From NCBI RefSeq assembly GCF_024802625.1, contig NZ_CP103371.1, positions 248,001-312,000 of the forward strand: a DNA stretch of 64,000 nt. The letters are read 5' to 3'. Positions within the stretch are counted from its first letter, which is position 1. Every line of letters starts with the position of its first letter. The notes below the pieces were generated by a model that did no database searches, was not told the DNA's origin, and saw only the letters and a list, made by a program, of their open reading frames with translations. Made by a program: the position numbers and the translations under genes. Source of the stretch: Massilia sp. H6. GTDB taxonomy: Bacteria > Pseudomonadota > Gammaproteobacteria > Burkholderiales > Burkholderiaceae_D. Shown here in pieces: positions 28,116-38,526 of the stretch.

Positions 28116-29747
28116 GTGGAATCGGCTGGCGAGTACGACTACATCATCGTCGGGGCCGGCACGTCGGGCTGTGTGCTGGCCAATCGCCTGAGCCGAAACC
28201 GGAAGCTCACTATCCTGTTGCTCGAAGCGGGTGGCAAGGATGACTACATGTGGATCCACATTCCAGTGGGCTATCTGCATTGCATTGGAAATCCGCGTAC
28301 CGACTGGCTGTTTCGTACCGAGGCCGAGGCCGGACTGAACGGCCGCTCGCTCATGTATCCGCGTGGCAAGGTGCTAGGAGGCAGCTCTTCGATCAACGGC
28401 ATGATCTACATGCGGGGCCAGCCGGGCGACTACGACCGCTGGGCCGAGGTAAGCGGCGACGAGTCCTGGCGCTGGGACCAGGTATTGCCGCTCTTTCGGC
28501 GCAGCGAAGACCACTACGCCGGTGCCAGCCAGTGGCATGGCGCCGGCGGCGAATGGCGGGTGGAAAAGCAGCGCCTGTCCTGGAAGGTGCTGGACGCCTT
28601 CCGCGATGCCGCGGCCGAGGTGGGGATCCCGAAAATTGGCGACCTGAACGCCGGCCTGGGCGCAGGATCGGCCTATTTCGACGTCAACCAGCGGCGCGGG
28701 ATTCGCCTCAATACGGCCAAGGCCTTCCTTAAACCGGCGGCGCAGCGTCCCAACCTGACCATCATGACCGGTTGCCACGTCGAACGCTTGCTGTTCGAGC
28801 GTGGCCCCAACGGAACGGTCTGCATAGGGGTGCAATTTACCGGCAACGGAAGGGCGTACACGGCCACCGCGCAGCGCGAGACCCTGCTTGCGGCAGGAGC
28901 GGTGGGCTCGCCCCATATCCTTCAGCTATCGGGCATTGGCGACGCCGGCGAGCTGCAGCGCCATGGTATTGCGCCGGTGGCAGATCTGCCTGGGGTCGGC
29001 GCCAATTTGCAAGACCACTTGCAATTGCGCACGATCTTCAAGGTACAAGGCGTCAAGACCTTGAACATGCGCGCCGCCAACGCGTTCGGCAAGGCCCTGA
29101 TCGGGCTCGAATACGCCTTGTTTCAGAGCGGCCCGATGTCGATGGCGCCATCGCAGCTGGGCGCTTTCGCGCGCTCGTCGACAGCGCAGCCGGCACCGGA
29201 CCTGCAATTCCACGTCCAGCCGCTGTCGCTGGACAAGTTTGGCGACCCCTTGCACCGCTTCCCGGCGTTCACCGCCAGCGTCTGTCACCTGCAGCCGAGC
29301 TCGCGCGGGTGGGTGCGGCTGGCTTGCAGCGACAGCTACGCGCCGCCCAGGATCATGCCCAACTACCTCAGTACCGAGGCCGACCGCAAGACGGCCGCGC
29401 TGGCGCTGGCACTGGCGCGCCGGATCGTGGCGGCACCGGCACTGGCAAAATACCGTCCGCAAGAGTTCATGCCGGGCCCGCACTACCAGACCGAAGAACA
29501 ACTTGCCCAGGCGGCAGGGCTGATCGGCACCACGATTTTCCATCCGGTGGGTACCTGTCGCATGGGGCGCGGCGACGATCCGCTGGCGGTGGTCGATAGT
29601 CGCCTGCGCGTGCGCGGTGTCGGCAAGCTGCGGGTAGTCGATGCCTCGATCATGCCCTTCATTACCTCGGGCAATACGAATTCGCCGACCATCATGATCG
29701 CGGAAAAAGCCGCGCAAGACATCCTCGAGCAAGACTGTCAAAGCTAA
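28116..29747 (+). CDS. GMC-family FAD-dependent oxidoreductase (choline dehydrogenase type)
   Basis: This 543-residue protein starts at GTG 28116 (reading MESAGEYDYIIVGAGTSGCV). The FAD-binding GAGTSGCVLANRL lies at the N-terminus, followed by GMC signature 1 (YPRGKVLGGSSSINGMIYMRG) and signature 2 (GAVGSPHILQLSGIGDA). The C-terminal catalytic part contains HPVGTCRMG with the active-site His and ends SGNTNSPTIMIAEKAA. It oxidises an alcohol to an aldehyde using FAD; choline is only one possibility, and no betaine aldehyde dehydrogenase is nearby. It is the first gene right of the putative origin. Its stop codon TAA directly abuts a MITE-like element. Confidence 0.93.
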   Translation: MESAGEYDYIIVGAGTSGCVLANRLSRNRKLTILLLEAGGKDDYMWIHIPVGYLHCIGNPRTDWLFRTEAEAGLNGRSLMYPRGKVLGGSSSINGMIYMRGQPGDYDRWAEVSGDESWRWDQVLPLFRRSEDHYAGASQWHGAGGEWRVEKQRLSWKVLDAFRDAAAEVGIPKIGDLNAGLGAGSAYFDVNQRRGIRLNTAKAFLKPAAQRPNLTIMTGCHVERLLFERGPNGTVCIGVQFTGNGRAYTATAQRETLLAAGAVGSPHILQLSGIGDAGELQRHGIAPVADLPGVGANLQDHLQLRTIFKVQGVKTLNMRAANAFGKALIGLEYALFQSGPMSMAPSQLGAFARSSTAQPAPDLQFHVQPLSLDKFGDPLHRFPAFTASVCHLQPSSRGWVRLACSDSYAPPRIMPNYLSTEADRKTAALALALARRIVAAPALAKYRPQEFMPGPHYQTEEQLAQAAGLIGTTIFHPVGTCRMGRGDDPLAVVDSRLRVRGVGKLRVVDASIMPFITSGNTNSPTIMIAEKAAQDILEQDCQS

Positions 29748-29904
29748 GAACCTATCCCAGTAGGTTATGAGTCGTTGCTGGCGCGCCTGACAGGCGGGTG
29801 CTGCGTTACTCGTCGTTGCATGGCTCGCCATGCGGCCTCCTCGCGCCTTGCCCGCGCCTGCCATGCATCGCCATCAACTTCCTCCTCCCTACTGGGATAG
29901 GTTC
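29748..29904. mobile_element. MITE-like 157-bp element, copy 1
   Basis: Perfect 17-bp terminal inverted repeats GAACCTATCCCAGTAGG and CCTACTGGGATAGGTTC bound a 157-bp sequence without coding capacity. Inner arms (GTTGCTGGCG and CGCCATCAAC) extend the dyad. The flanks are TAA on both sides (29745-29747 and 29905-29907), a possible 3-bp target duplication; the left TAA is the stop codon of the GMC gene. It is identical to copy 2 at 56829-56985 except for one substitution that I noticed (A versus G at about position 62). Confidence 0.88.
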
Positions 29905-30054
29905 TAACTACCGTGCAAAATTGCACAAGCGTAGTGCGTGCTTGCGGTGCCCACATGGGCCCGGCTGTATTGTCGCCAGCGGTGCTTGTATATATTATTT
30001 GGCAAGTAGCCGCGCAATTCCTGTCAGTGTCAGCACCACGTGCCTGGAGATGCA

Positions 30055-30828
30055 ATGACGGATGTCATCCTGGAAACCAGGAAGCTTACCAAGGAATTCA
30101 AGGGCTTTACGGCTGTCAGCGAGGTCGACCTGCGGGTCGAGCGCGGCCATATCCACGCCCTGATCGGTCCGAATGGCGCCGGCAAGACCACCTGCTTCAA
30201 CCTGCTCACCAAATTCCTGACCCCGACTTCCGGGCAGATCTTGTTCCATGGGCGCGACATTACGGCCGCCCGTCCGGCCCGGATTGCACGCATGGGCATC
30301 ATTCGCTCGTTCCAGATATGCGCCGTCTTTCCCCACATGACGGTGCTGGAGAACGTGCGCATCGGCTTGCAGCGCCAGCTCGGTAGCAGTTACCACTTCT
30401 GGCGCAGTACGCGCTCGCTGGCCCGGCTGGACGGGCGCGCACTGGCCTTGCTGGCCGAAGTCGGCCTGGACAGCTTTGCTGCGACGCTGGCAGCCGATTT
30501 GCCCTATGGCCGCAAGCGCGCCCTGGAAATTGCCACCACGCTGGCCATGGATCCGGAACTGATGCTGCTGGACGAACCGACCCAGGGCATGGGCCACGAA
30601 GATGTGCACCGGGTGACTGAACTCATCAAGAAGGTCTCGGCTGGCCGCACCATTTTGATGGTCGAGCACAACATGGGTGTGGTTGCCGGCATCTGCGACC
30701 GGATCTCGGTCTTGCAGCGCGGCGCCATGCTGGCCGAAGGCAGTTATGCCGAGGTGTCGCGCAACCCGCAAGTAATGCAGGCCTATATGGGAACCAGCGA
30801 TGCCGGCCCGCCGGGAGCATCTTCATGA
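30055..30828 (+). CDS. ABC transporter ATP-binding protein, LivG type
   Basis: The protein is 257 residues from ATG 30055, preceded by TGGAGA. Walker A is GPNGAGKTTCF, the signature region LPYGRKRALEIATTLAMDP (a variant of the usual LSxGQ) and Walker B LMLLDEPTQGM; the H-loop is MVEHNM. Together with the next four genes it forms a high-affinity uptake system of the branched-chain amino acid (HAAT) class. It overlaps the second ATPase gene by 4 bases. The operon order is ATPase, ATPase, binding protein, permease, permease. Confidence 0.93.
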   Translation: MTDVILETRKLTKEFKGFTAVSEVDLRVERGHIHALIGPNGAGKTTCFNLLTKFLTPTSGQILFHGRDITAARPARIARMGIIRSFQICAVFPHMTVLENVRIGLQRQLGSSYHFWRSTRSLARLDGRALALLAEVGLDSFAATLAADLPYGRKRALEIATTLAMDPELMLLDEPTQGMGHEDVHRVTELIKKVSAGRTILMVEHNMGVVAGICDRISVLQRGAMLAEGSYAEVSRNPQVMQAYMGTSDAGPPGASS

Positions 30829-31535
30829 CAGCCGCGCTCGAGATCGTGGACCTGCACGCCTGGTATGGCGAATCGCACATCCTGCACGGCATCAACCTGA
30901 GAGTAGAGGCGGGCGAAGTCGTCACGCTGCTCGGGCGCAATGGCGCCGGGCGCAGCACGACGCTGCGCGCCATCCTGGGCCTGACTGGCCGGCGCACCGG
31001 CTCGATCAAGGTCAACGGCACCGAAGCGATCGGGCTGCCTACTTACCAAGTTGCCCACCTCGGTATTGGCTATTGTCCGGAAGAACGCGGACTGTTCGCT
31101 TCCCTGACGGCCGAAGAAAACCTGTTGCTGCCGCCACAGCTCAAGGGCGCGCAGGGGACGGGCATGACGCTCGACGAGATCTACACCATGTTTCCCAACC
31201 TGTACGAGCGCCGCAACAGCCAGGGCACGCGCCTGTCGGGTGGCGAGCAGCAGATGCTGGCGGTGGCGCGCATCTTGCGCACGGGCGCGCGCCTGCTGCT
31301 GCTCGACGAGATGTCGGAAGGACTGGCGCCGGTCATCGTGCAAAGCCTGGCGCGCATGATCATGACGCTCAAGGCCAAGGCTTATACCATCGTCATGGTC
31401 GAGCAAAATTTCCGGTTCGCGGCGCCGCTGGCAGACCGCTTCCATGTGCTCGAACACGGGCAAGTTGTAGAAACCATTGCTGCCTCGGAACTAACCAGCA
31501 GGATGCCGGTGCTCACCGAGCTGCTCGGCGTGTAA
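30825..31535 (+). CDS. ABC transporter ATP-binding protein, LivF type, with Arg in Walker A
   Basis: This 236-residue ATPase is the partner of the preceding one. The Walker A loop reads LLGRNGAGRSTTLRAILG: the normally invariant Lys is Arg (codon CGC). The signature LSGGEQQMLAVARIL, Walker B (RLLLLDEMSEGLAP) and H-loop region MVEQNF are otherwise regular. Arg at this position is, as far as I recall, found in some Burkholderiales transporters of this family, so it may be a lineage trait with reduced or asymmetric ATP hydrolysis. The start overlaps the upstream gene by 4 bases. Confidence 0.92.
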   Translation: MTAALEIVDLHAWYGESHILHGINLRVEAGEVVTLLGRNGAGRSTTLRAILGLTGRRTGSIKVNGTEAIGLPTYQVAHLGIGYCPEERGLFASLTAEENLLLPPQLKGAQGTGMTLDEIYTMFPNLYERRNSQGTRLSGGEQQMLAVARILRTGARLLLLDEMSEGLAPVIVQSLARMIMTLKAKAYTIVMVEQNFRFAAPLADRFHVLEHGQVVETIAASELTSRMPVLTELLGV

Positions 31536-31572
31536 TCAACCGCAATACATGCATACCTACAACGGAGACCAC

Positions 31573-32796
31573 ATGAAACTTCGCGCCATTGCCCTGGCCA
31601 GTGCTGCCAGCTTCGCCCTCGGGCTGTCCTTGTCGGCCGCGGCCCAAGCACCGGCCGCCGCCATCTCGGGCGATGTCGTCAAGATCGGTTTCATCACTGA
31701 TCTGTCCGGCGTGTATTCCGACATCGACGGCAATGGCGGCGCCGAAGCCATCCGCATGGCGATCGCCGACATGGGCGGCGCTGTCCACGGCAAGAAGATT
31801 CAACTCATCGTGGCCGACCACCAGAACAAGCCGGACATCGCCGCCTCGAAGGCGCGCGAATGGTTCGACCAGCAAGGAGTCGATCTCTTGATTGGCGGTA
31901 CCAATTCGGGCGCCAGCCTGGCGATGGCCAAGATAGCCGCGGAAAAGAAAAAAGTGTTTATCGCGATCGGCTCGGGCACCGCGCAACTGACCAACGAGCA
32001 ATGTACGCCCTATACCGTGCACTATGCCTACGACACGGTGGCGCTGGCACGCGGTACCGGTTCGACCATGCTCAAGCAGGGCGGCAAATCGTGGTACTTC
32101 CTGACCGCAGACTATGCCTTTGGCCAGTCGCTCGAGAAAGACACGGCCGCTGTGATCAAGGCGGGCGGTGGCACCGTGCTTGGCAGCGTCAAGCATCCCT
32201 TGTCGGCGTCGGATTTTTCGTCGTTCTTGCTGCAAGCCCAGTCATCCAAGGCCCAGGTACTGGGCATGGCCAATGCCGGTGGCGACCTGATCAATGCCGT
32301 AAAAGCCGCCAAGGAGTTTGGCCTGAACAAGAAGATGAAGATCGCCGGCTTGCTGGTATTCATCAACGATATCCACACGCTGGGCCTGAACACGACCCAG
32401 GGCATGTATTTTACCGATGGCTGGTATTGGGACCGCACGCCCGAGTCACGCGCCTGGGCCAAGCGCTATTTCGCCAGGATGAACAAGCAGCCTTCGATGC
32501 TGCAGGCCGCCGACTACTCGGCCACGACGCAATTCTTGAACGCGGTCAAGGCGACCGGCACCGACCACGCCGACAAGGTGATCGCGCACCTGAAGAAAAC
32601 CCCCATCAACGATATGTTTGCAAAAGGCGGCATCGTCCGCCCGGATGGCCGCATGGTCTACGACATGTACTTGATGCAAGTGAAGTCCCCCGCAGAATCA
32701 CAGGGCGCCTGGGATTATTACAAGGTCGTTGCCACCATACCGGGCAGTCAAGCCTTTACCAAGAAGCCAGAGTCCAAGTGCGCGTTATGGAAGTAA
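31573..32796 (+). CDS. Periplasmic substrate-binding protein, branched-chain amino acid (LivJ/HAAT) type
   Basis: The protein is 407 residues from ATG 31573, chosen for the signal peptide MKLRAIALASAASFALGLSL...AQA and the GGAGA ribosome site just upstream. The mature part opens VKIGFITDLSGVYSDIDGNG, the classic type-I periplasmic binding fold, with YDTVALARGTGSTML and FLTADYAFGQSLEKD further on. This ABC-associated family also binds amides, urea or aromatic acids, so the ligand is unknown. It lies between the ATPase pair and the permease pair. Confidence 0.92.
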   Translation: MKLRAIALASAASFALGLSLSAAAQAPAAAISGDVVKIGFITDLSGVYSDIDGNGGAEAIRMAIADMGGAVHGKKIQLIVADHQNKPDIAASKAREWFDQQGVDLLIGGTNSGASLAMAKIAAEKKKVFIAIGSGTAQLTNEQCTPYTVHYAYDTVALARGTGSTMLKQGGKSWYFLTADYAFGQSLEKDTAAVIKAGGGTVLGSVKHPLSASDFSSFLLQAQSSKAQVLGMANAGGDLINAVKAAKEFGLNKKMKIAGLLVFINDIHTLGLNTTQGMYFTDGWYWDRTPESRAWAKRYFARMNKQPSMLQAADYSATTQFLNAVKATGTDHADKVIAHLKKTPINDMFAKGGIVRPDGRMVYDMYLMQVKSPAESQGAWDYYKVVATIPGSQAFTKKPESKCALWK

Positions 32797-32809
32797 GCGC
32801 ATTGGCCCC

Positions 32810-33694
32810 ATGGAAATTTTAGGCATCCCCCACCAAGCCTTGCTCAGCCAGCTCCTGCTCGGCCTGGTCAACGGCTCGTTCTACGCCATGCTGTCGCTGG
32901 GCCTGGCCGTGATCTTCGGCCTGCTCAACGTCATCAACTTCTCGCATGGCGCGCTGTACATGGTCGGCGCCTTTACCGCCTATATCGGCGTGACCAGTTT
33001 CGGCCTGGATTACTGGACGATGCTGGTGCTGGCGCCACTCATGGTGGGCCTGCTCGGCATCGTGATCGAGCGCAGCATGCTGCGCTGGCTGTACCAGCTC
33101 GACCACCTGTACGGCTTGCTGCTCACTTTCGGGATAACGCTGCTGCTGGAAGGCCTGTTTCGTTCCTTCTACGGGGTCTCCGGCCAGAGCCTCGACGTGC
33201 CGGAGCAGCTGGCTGGCGCTACCGACCTCGGCTTCATGATCCTGCCGAATTATCGTGCCTGGGTGGTCGCTGCCTCGACAGTGGTCTGCCTGGCGACCTG
33301 GTTCATCATCGAAAAAACCCGGCTCGGCGCCTACTTGCGCGCCGCTACCGAGAACCCGAAGCTGGTCGAAGCCTTCGGCATCAACGTGCCCATGATGGTG
33401 ACGCTTACCTATGGCTTCGGGGTGGCACTGGCGGGCTTTGCCGGGGTGCTGGCGGCACCGGTCATCAACGTCACGCCGCTGATGGGGTCGAACCTGATCA
33501 TCGTCGTGTTCGCGGTGGTCGCCATCGGCGGCATGGGTTCGATCCTCGGTTCCATCCTGACCGGACTGGCACTGGGCGTGATCGAAGGCCTGACCCGGGT
33601 GTTTTATCCGGAGGGCTCGGAAGTGGTGGTGTTCATCCTGATGGTGATCGTGCTGCTGCTGCGGCCGGCCGGACTGTTCGGCAAGGAGCGATAA
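32810..33694 (+). CDS. Branched-chain amino acid-type ABC permease, LivH type
   Basis: The protein is 294 residues from ATG 32810 (MEILGIPHQALLSQLLLGLV). It is multi-spanning, with the family motifs NGSFYAMLSLGLAVIFGLLNVINFSHGALYM at the N-terminus, EKTRLGAYLRAATENPKLVEAFGIN in the cytoplasmic coupling loop, and AIGGMGSILGSILTGLALGV near the end. It pairs with the next gene to form the inner-membrane channel. The spacing of 13 bases after the binding protein and 4 bases before the next permease supports a single operon. Confidence 0.93.
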   Translation: MEILGIPHQALLSQLLLGLVNGSFYAMLSLGLAVIFGLLNVINFSHGALYMVGAFTAYIGVTSFGLDYWTMLVLAPLMVGLLGIVIERSMLRWLYQLDHLYGLLLTFGITLLLEGLFRSFYGVSGQSLDVPEQLAGATDLGFMILPNYRAWVVAASTVVCLATWFIIEKTRLGAYLRAATENPKLVEAFGINVPMMVTLTYGFGVALAGFAGVLAAPVINVTPLMGSNLIIVVFAVVAIGGMGSILGSILTGLALGVIEGLTRVFYPEGSEVVVFILMVIVLLLRPAGLFGKER

Positions 33695-33698
33695 AAGC

Positions 33699-34673
33699 AT
33701 GAACAAGAAAATCCTCGAGCAGGGCTTGCTGGCGTTGTTGCTCATGGTCGTGCTGGTGGCGCCCTTGGTCGCCTATCCGATCTTCTTGATGAAGCTGCTG
33801 TGCTTTGCACTGTTCGCCTCTGCCTTCAACCTCTTGATCGGCTTCGGCGGCTTGCTGTCATTTGGCCATGCCGCTTTTTTTGGCAGTGCCGGCTACGTGA
33901 CCGGTCATCTGTTGAGCGTGGTCGGCCTGCCGACCGAACTGGGAATCGTGCTGGGCGTGGCCGCCGCGGCACTGCTGGGCCTGGTCATCGGGGCGCTGGC
34001 GATCCGCCGCCAGGGCATCTATTTTTCGATGATTACGCTGGCCCTGGCGCAGATGGTGTATTTCGTCGCGCTGCGTTCGCCGCTGACGCATGGCGAGGAT
34101 GGCTTGCAGGGCGTGCCGCGCGGACGCCTGTTTGGCATGCTGGACCTGACGAACGACCTGGCGATGTATTACCTGGTGCTGGCAATTGCCGTGGCTGGCT
34201 TTGCACTGGTTAATCGCACCGTCCATTCGCCGTTCGGGCAGGTGCTCAAGGCGATCAAGGAAAATGAAGCGCGTGCTATTTCTTTGGGCTATGACGTTGA
34301 CCGCTATAAGTTGCTGGCCTTTGTCTTGTCGGCAGCCCTGGCAGGGCTTGCAGGCGCCACCAAGACGGTTGTGCTGGGCTTTGCGACCCTGACCGACGTC
34401 CACTGGACCATGTCGGGCCTGGTCGTCTTGATGACGCTGGTAGGCGGCATGGGAACCATGGCTGGTCCCATCATTGGCGCCTTCCTAGTGATCGCATTGG
34501 AAAACAAGCTTGGCGAGATTGGCGCATGGCTGGCCGAAACCCTCGGCATTGCCTGGTTTGCGACGCTGGGAGATTCGGTTGGCATGGTGATCGGTTTGAT
34601 CTTTATCATCTGCGTTTTATCCTTCCGCCGAGGTATTGTCGGAGAACTCGGTGCGCTGATTAAGTTGCGCTAA
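33699..34673 (+). CDS. Branched-chain amino acid-type ABC permease, LivM type
   Basis: This 324-residue, multi-spanning protein shows the LivM hallmarks NLLIGFGGLLSFGHAAFFGSAGY, RSPLTHGEDGLQGVPRG and SPFGQVLKAIKENEARAISLGYDVDRYKL (the EAA-like loop contacting the ATPase), then LVGGMGTMAGPIIGAFLVI. It is the last gene of the transporter operon. Its stop codon lies inside a threefold 14-bp tandem repeat. Confidence 0.93.
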   Translation: MNKKILEQGLLALLLMVVLVAPLVAYPIFLMKLLCFALFASAFNLLIGFGGLLSFGHAAFFGSAGYVTGHLLSVVGLPTELGIVLGVAAAALLGLVIGALAIRRQGIYFSMITLALAQMVYFVALRSPLTHGEDGLQGVPRGRLFGMLDLTNDLAMYYLVLAIAVAGFALVNRTVHSPFGQVLKAIKENEARAISLGYDVDRYKLLAFVLSAALAGLAGATKTVVLGFATLTDVHWTMSGLVVLMTLVGGMGTMAGPIIGAFLVIALENKLGEIGAWLAETLGIAWFATLGDSVGMVIGLIFIICVLSFRRGIVGELGALIKLR

Positions 34674-34702
34674 CTAAGTTACGCTAATTAAGTTGCGCTG
34701 AT
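34661..34702 (+). repeat. Three tandem 14-bp repeats across a stop codon
   Basis: TAAGTTGCGCTAAC, TAAGTTACGCTAAT and TAAGTTGCGCTGAT follow each other without a gap. The first unit encodes the last codons and stop of the LivM-type gene; the others are untranslated and restate the stop in frame-shifted form. Confidence 0.85.
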
Positions 34703-34877
34703 TGACTGCCGGGCTTGCCCTAGCATTGCCGACCTGACGCGCGCGATTGCAAGCTTCTCGCTGCACTTGTTGCGTCGCAACAAATAGTTTATCGGCTCGG
34801 ATCGATGCTGCCCAGCAGACCTTGATGGCAGGCGCTGCCGTACAATGCAGCCTCTGCATGTCTTCTACGTTTCTTCC

Positions 34878-35648
34878 ATGATTGATTTCGTATGGCTCGG
34901 CGCCGCCGCCTTCGCTGCCGGACTGGTCGACGCCGTGGTCGGTGGCGGTGGCTTGATCCAGGTCCCGGCCATCTTTTCCGTGTTACCAAAAGAGGTACCG
35001 GCGACCCTGCTAGGTACCAACAAGTTCGCCAGCATTTTCGGCACCAGTGCCGCAGCGGTGAACTATGCGCGCCGGGTGCGGGTAGCGTGGAGTACCGCGG
35101 CGCCGGCGGCGGCGGCGGCGTTTGTCTTGTCGTTTGCCGGTGCCTGGACTGTCACCCGGGTGCCCGCTGATTTCGTTCGAACGCTACTGCCCATCGTCCT
35201 GGTTGCGGTAGCCGTCTATACCTTCAAGAAAAAAGACCTGGGTGCCATCCATGCGCCGGTGCACACTGGATTGACCGAGCGCTATTGGGCAGTTGGCATT
35301 GGCGCGGCGATCGGCTTCTACGATGGCTTTTTCGGGCCAGGAACCGGCAGCTTCCTGATCTTTCTGTTTGTCCGGTTTTTTGGTTTTGATTTTCTCAGTG
35401 CCTCGGCCGCGGCCAAGATCGTGAACGTGGCTTGTAATTTTTCTGCCTTGATGTGGTTTGGATACAGCGGACACTTGCTGTGGCAGTTGGGCTTGATGAT
35501 GGCAGGGTGCCAGGTCGTCGGGTCCCTGATCGGCACCAGGCTGGCGCTGAAACACGGTAGCGGTTTCGTGCGCAAGCTGTTCCTCGTGGTGGTGTCCGGG
35601 TTGATCGTGAAGACCGCTTACGATGCATTCAAGACCATTGGGTGGTGA
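34878..35648 (+). CDS. TSUP-family (TauE/SafE) membrane permease
   Basis: The protein is 256 residues from ATG 34878 (MIDFVWLGAAAFAAGLVDAV). It has about eight hydrophobic segments and the two internally repeated TSUP motifs: GLVDAVVGGGGLIQVPA with LLGTNKFASIFGT in the first half, and GFYDGFFGPGTGSFL with ASAAAKIVNVACNF in the second. The family exports or imports small sulfur compounds or organic anions, and the substrate is unknown here. It lies directly before the parS pair. Confidence 0.92.
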   Translation: MIDFVWLGAAAFAAGLVDAVVGGGGLIQVPAIFSVLPKEVPATLLGTNKFASIFGTSAAAVNYARRVRVAWSTAAPAAAAAFVLSFAGAWTVTRVPADFVRTLLPIVLVAVAVYTFKKKDLGAIHAPVHTGLTERYWAVGIGAAIGFYDGFFGPGTGSFLIFLFVRFFGFDFLSASAAAKIVNVACNFSALMWFGYSGHLLWQLGLMMAGCQVVGSLIGTRLALKHGSGFVRKLFLVVVSGLIVKTAYDAFKTIGW

Positions 35649-35649
35649 C

Positions 35650-35665
35650 TGTTCCACGTGAAACA
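35650..35665. promoter_or_regulatory. parS site 1
   Basis: TGTTCCACGTGAAACA is a perfect 16-bp palindrome-type match to the bacterial chromosomal parS consensus (TGTTNCACGTGAAACA). It lies 1 base after the TSUP stop codon and 2.9 kb upstream of parA. ParB should load here and spread to organise and segregate the origin region. Confidence 0.95.
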
Positions 35666-35696
35666 ACACGACGGCTAGCGCCACCTGCGCGACGAT

Positions 35697-35712
35697 TGTT
35701 CCACGTGAAACA
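35697..35712. promoter_or_regulatory. parS site 2
   Basis: This is a second identical TGTTCCACGTGAAACA, 47 bases from the first, within the mnmG upstream region. A TATAAT motif (35761-35766) that could be the mnmG -10 element lies further downstream. I found no other parS in the window. Confidence 0.95.
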
Positions 35713-35798
35713 AATCTGTCGTTTTCAGACCGCGACAGAGTCCTGCGAGAAAAAAGAATCTATAATCGCGCATTAGTCTCCTCGCACTGCATCCCATC

Positions 35799-37738
<1,940 letters not shown>

Positions 37739-37742
<4 letters not shown>

Positions 37743-38398
37743 AGTATCTGGACCGCGCCGCCCTGGCGCAAGTACTGACCGATGGAATCGCGCAGATGCA
37801 GATCACGGTCTCCCCGGCACAGCAAGAACAGCTGCTGGATTATCTGAGCTTGATGAATAAATGGAACAGCGTCTATAACCTGACTTCGCTGCGCGACCCG
37901 ATGCAAATGGTTACCCATCATTTGCTCGATTCGCTGGCGGCGGTGCCGGCGTTTGCCGGCGCAAAAAATGTGCTCGACGTCGGGGCTGGCGGCGGCTTGC
38001 CCGGCATCGTGCTGGCAATCTGCCGGCCCGACATGAAGGTTGCGATGATCGACACCGTGCACAAGAAAACTGCCTTCCTCAAGCAGGTCAAGGCTGAACT
38101 GGAGCTGCACAACGTCAGCGTGCACACCATGAAGGTGCAAGAGCTGGTCGTGAGCGAGAAATTCGACGTGATTACCTCGCGCGCATTCGCCGACCTGACA
38201 GATTTCCTGAACTGGTCGGGTCACCTGCTGCTCGAAGGTGGAAAATTCATCGCCCTCAAAGGGGTGGCGCCAGCAGAAGAACAGCAACGCATTCCCGACC
38301 AATGGAAAGTGACCGGTTTGCAGCCATTGCAGGTGCCGAAACTGGGAGCCGAACGCCACCTGGTGTTCGTGGAGCGATCACCTGCCAATACGCCGTAA
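37739..38398 (+). CDS. rsmG: 16S rRNA (guanine(527)-N(7))-methyltransferase RsmG (GidB)
   Basis: This 219-residue SAM-dependent methyltransferase modifies G527 of 16S rRNA; its loss causes low-level streptomycin resistance in several species. Motifs are [20 protein letters not shown], the SAM-binding [17 protein letters not shown] and [11 protein letters not shown]. It overlaps mnmG by 4 bases (ATGA). The 128 bases after it, before parA, are AT-rich and contain an imperfect inverted repeat. Confidence 0.97.
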
Positions 38399-38408
38399 AC
38401 AAAATAAA

Positions 38409-38456
38409 CCGAATAAATCGTTTATACAGTTTATATTATACAAATCATTTAAACGG
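38409..38456. promoter_or_regulatory. Imperfect AT-rich inverted repeat upstream of parA
   Basis: The arms CCGAATAAATCGTTT (38409-38423) and AAATCATTTAAACGG (38442-38456) match at 11 of 15 positions in inverted orientation. The centre is TATA-rich (TTATATTATA). The position suggests a parA promoter with an operator, but the arms are weak. Confidence 0.4.
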
Positions 38457-38526
38457 TTTGTATGGTATGAACCGTATAGCTTCTTGCTCATTGCACCACA
38501 TCGTTGCTTCCACGGATTAACTATAG

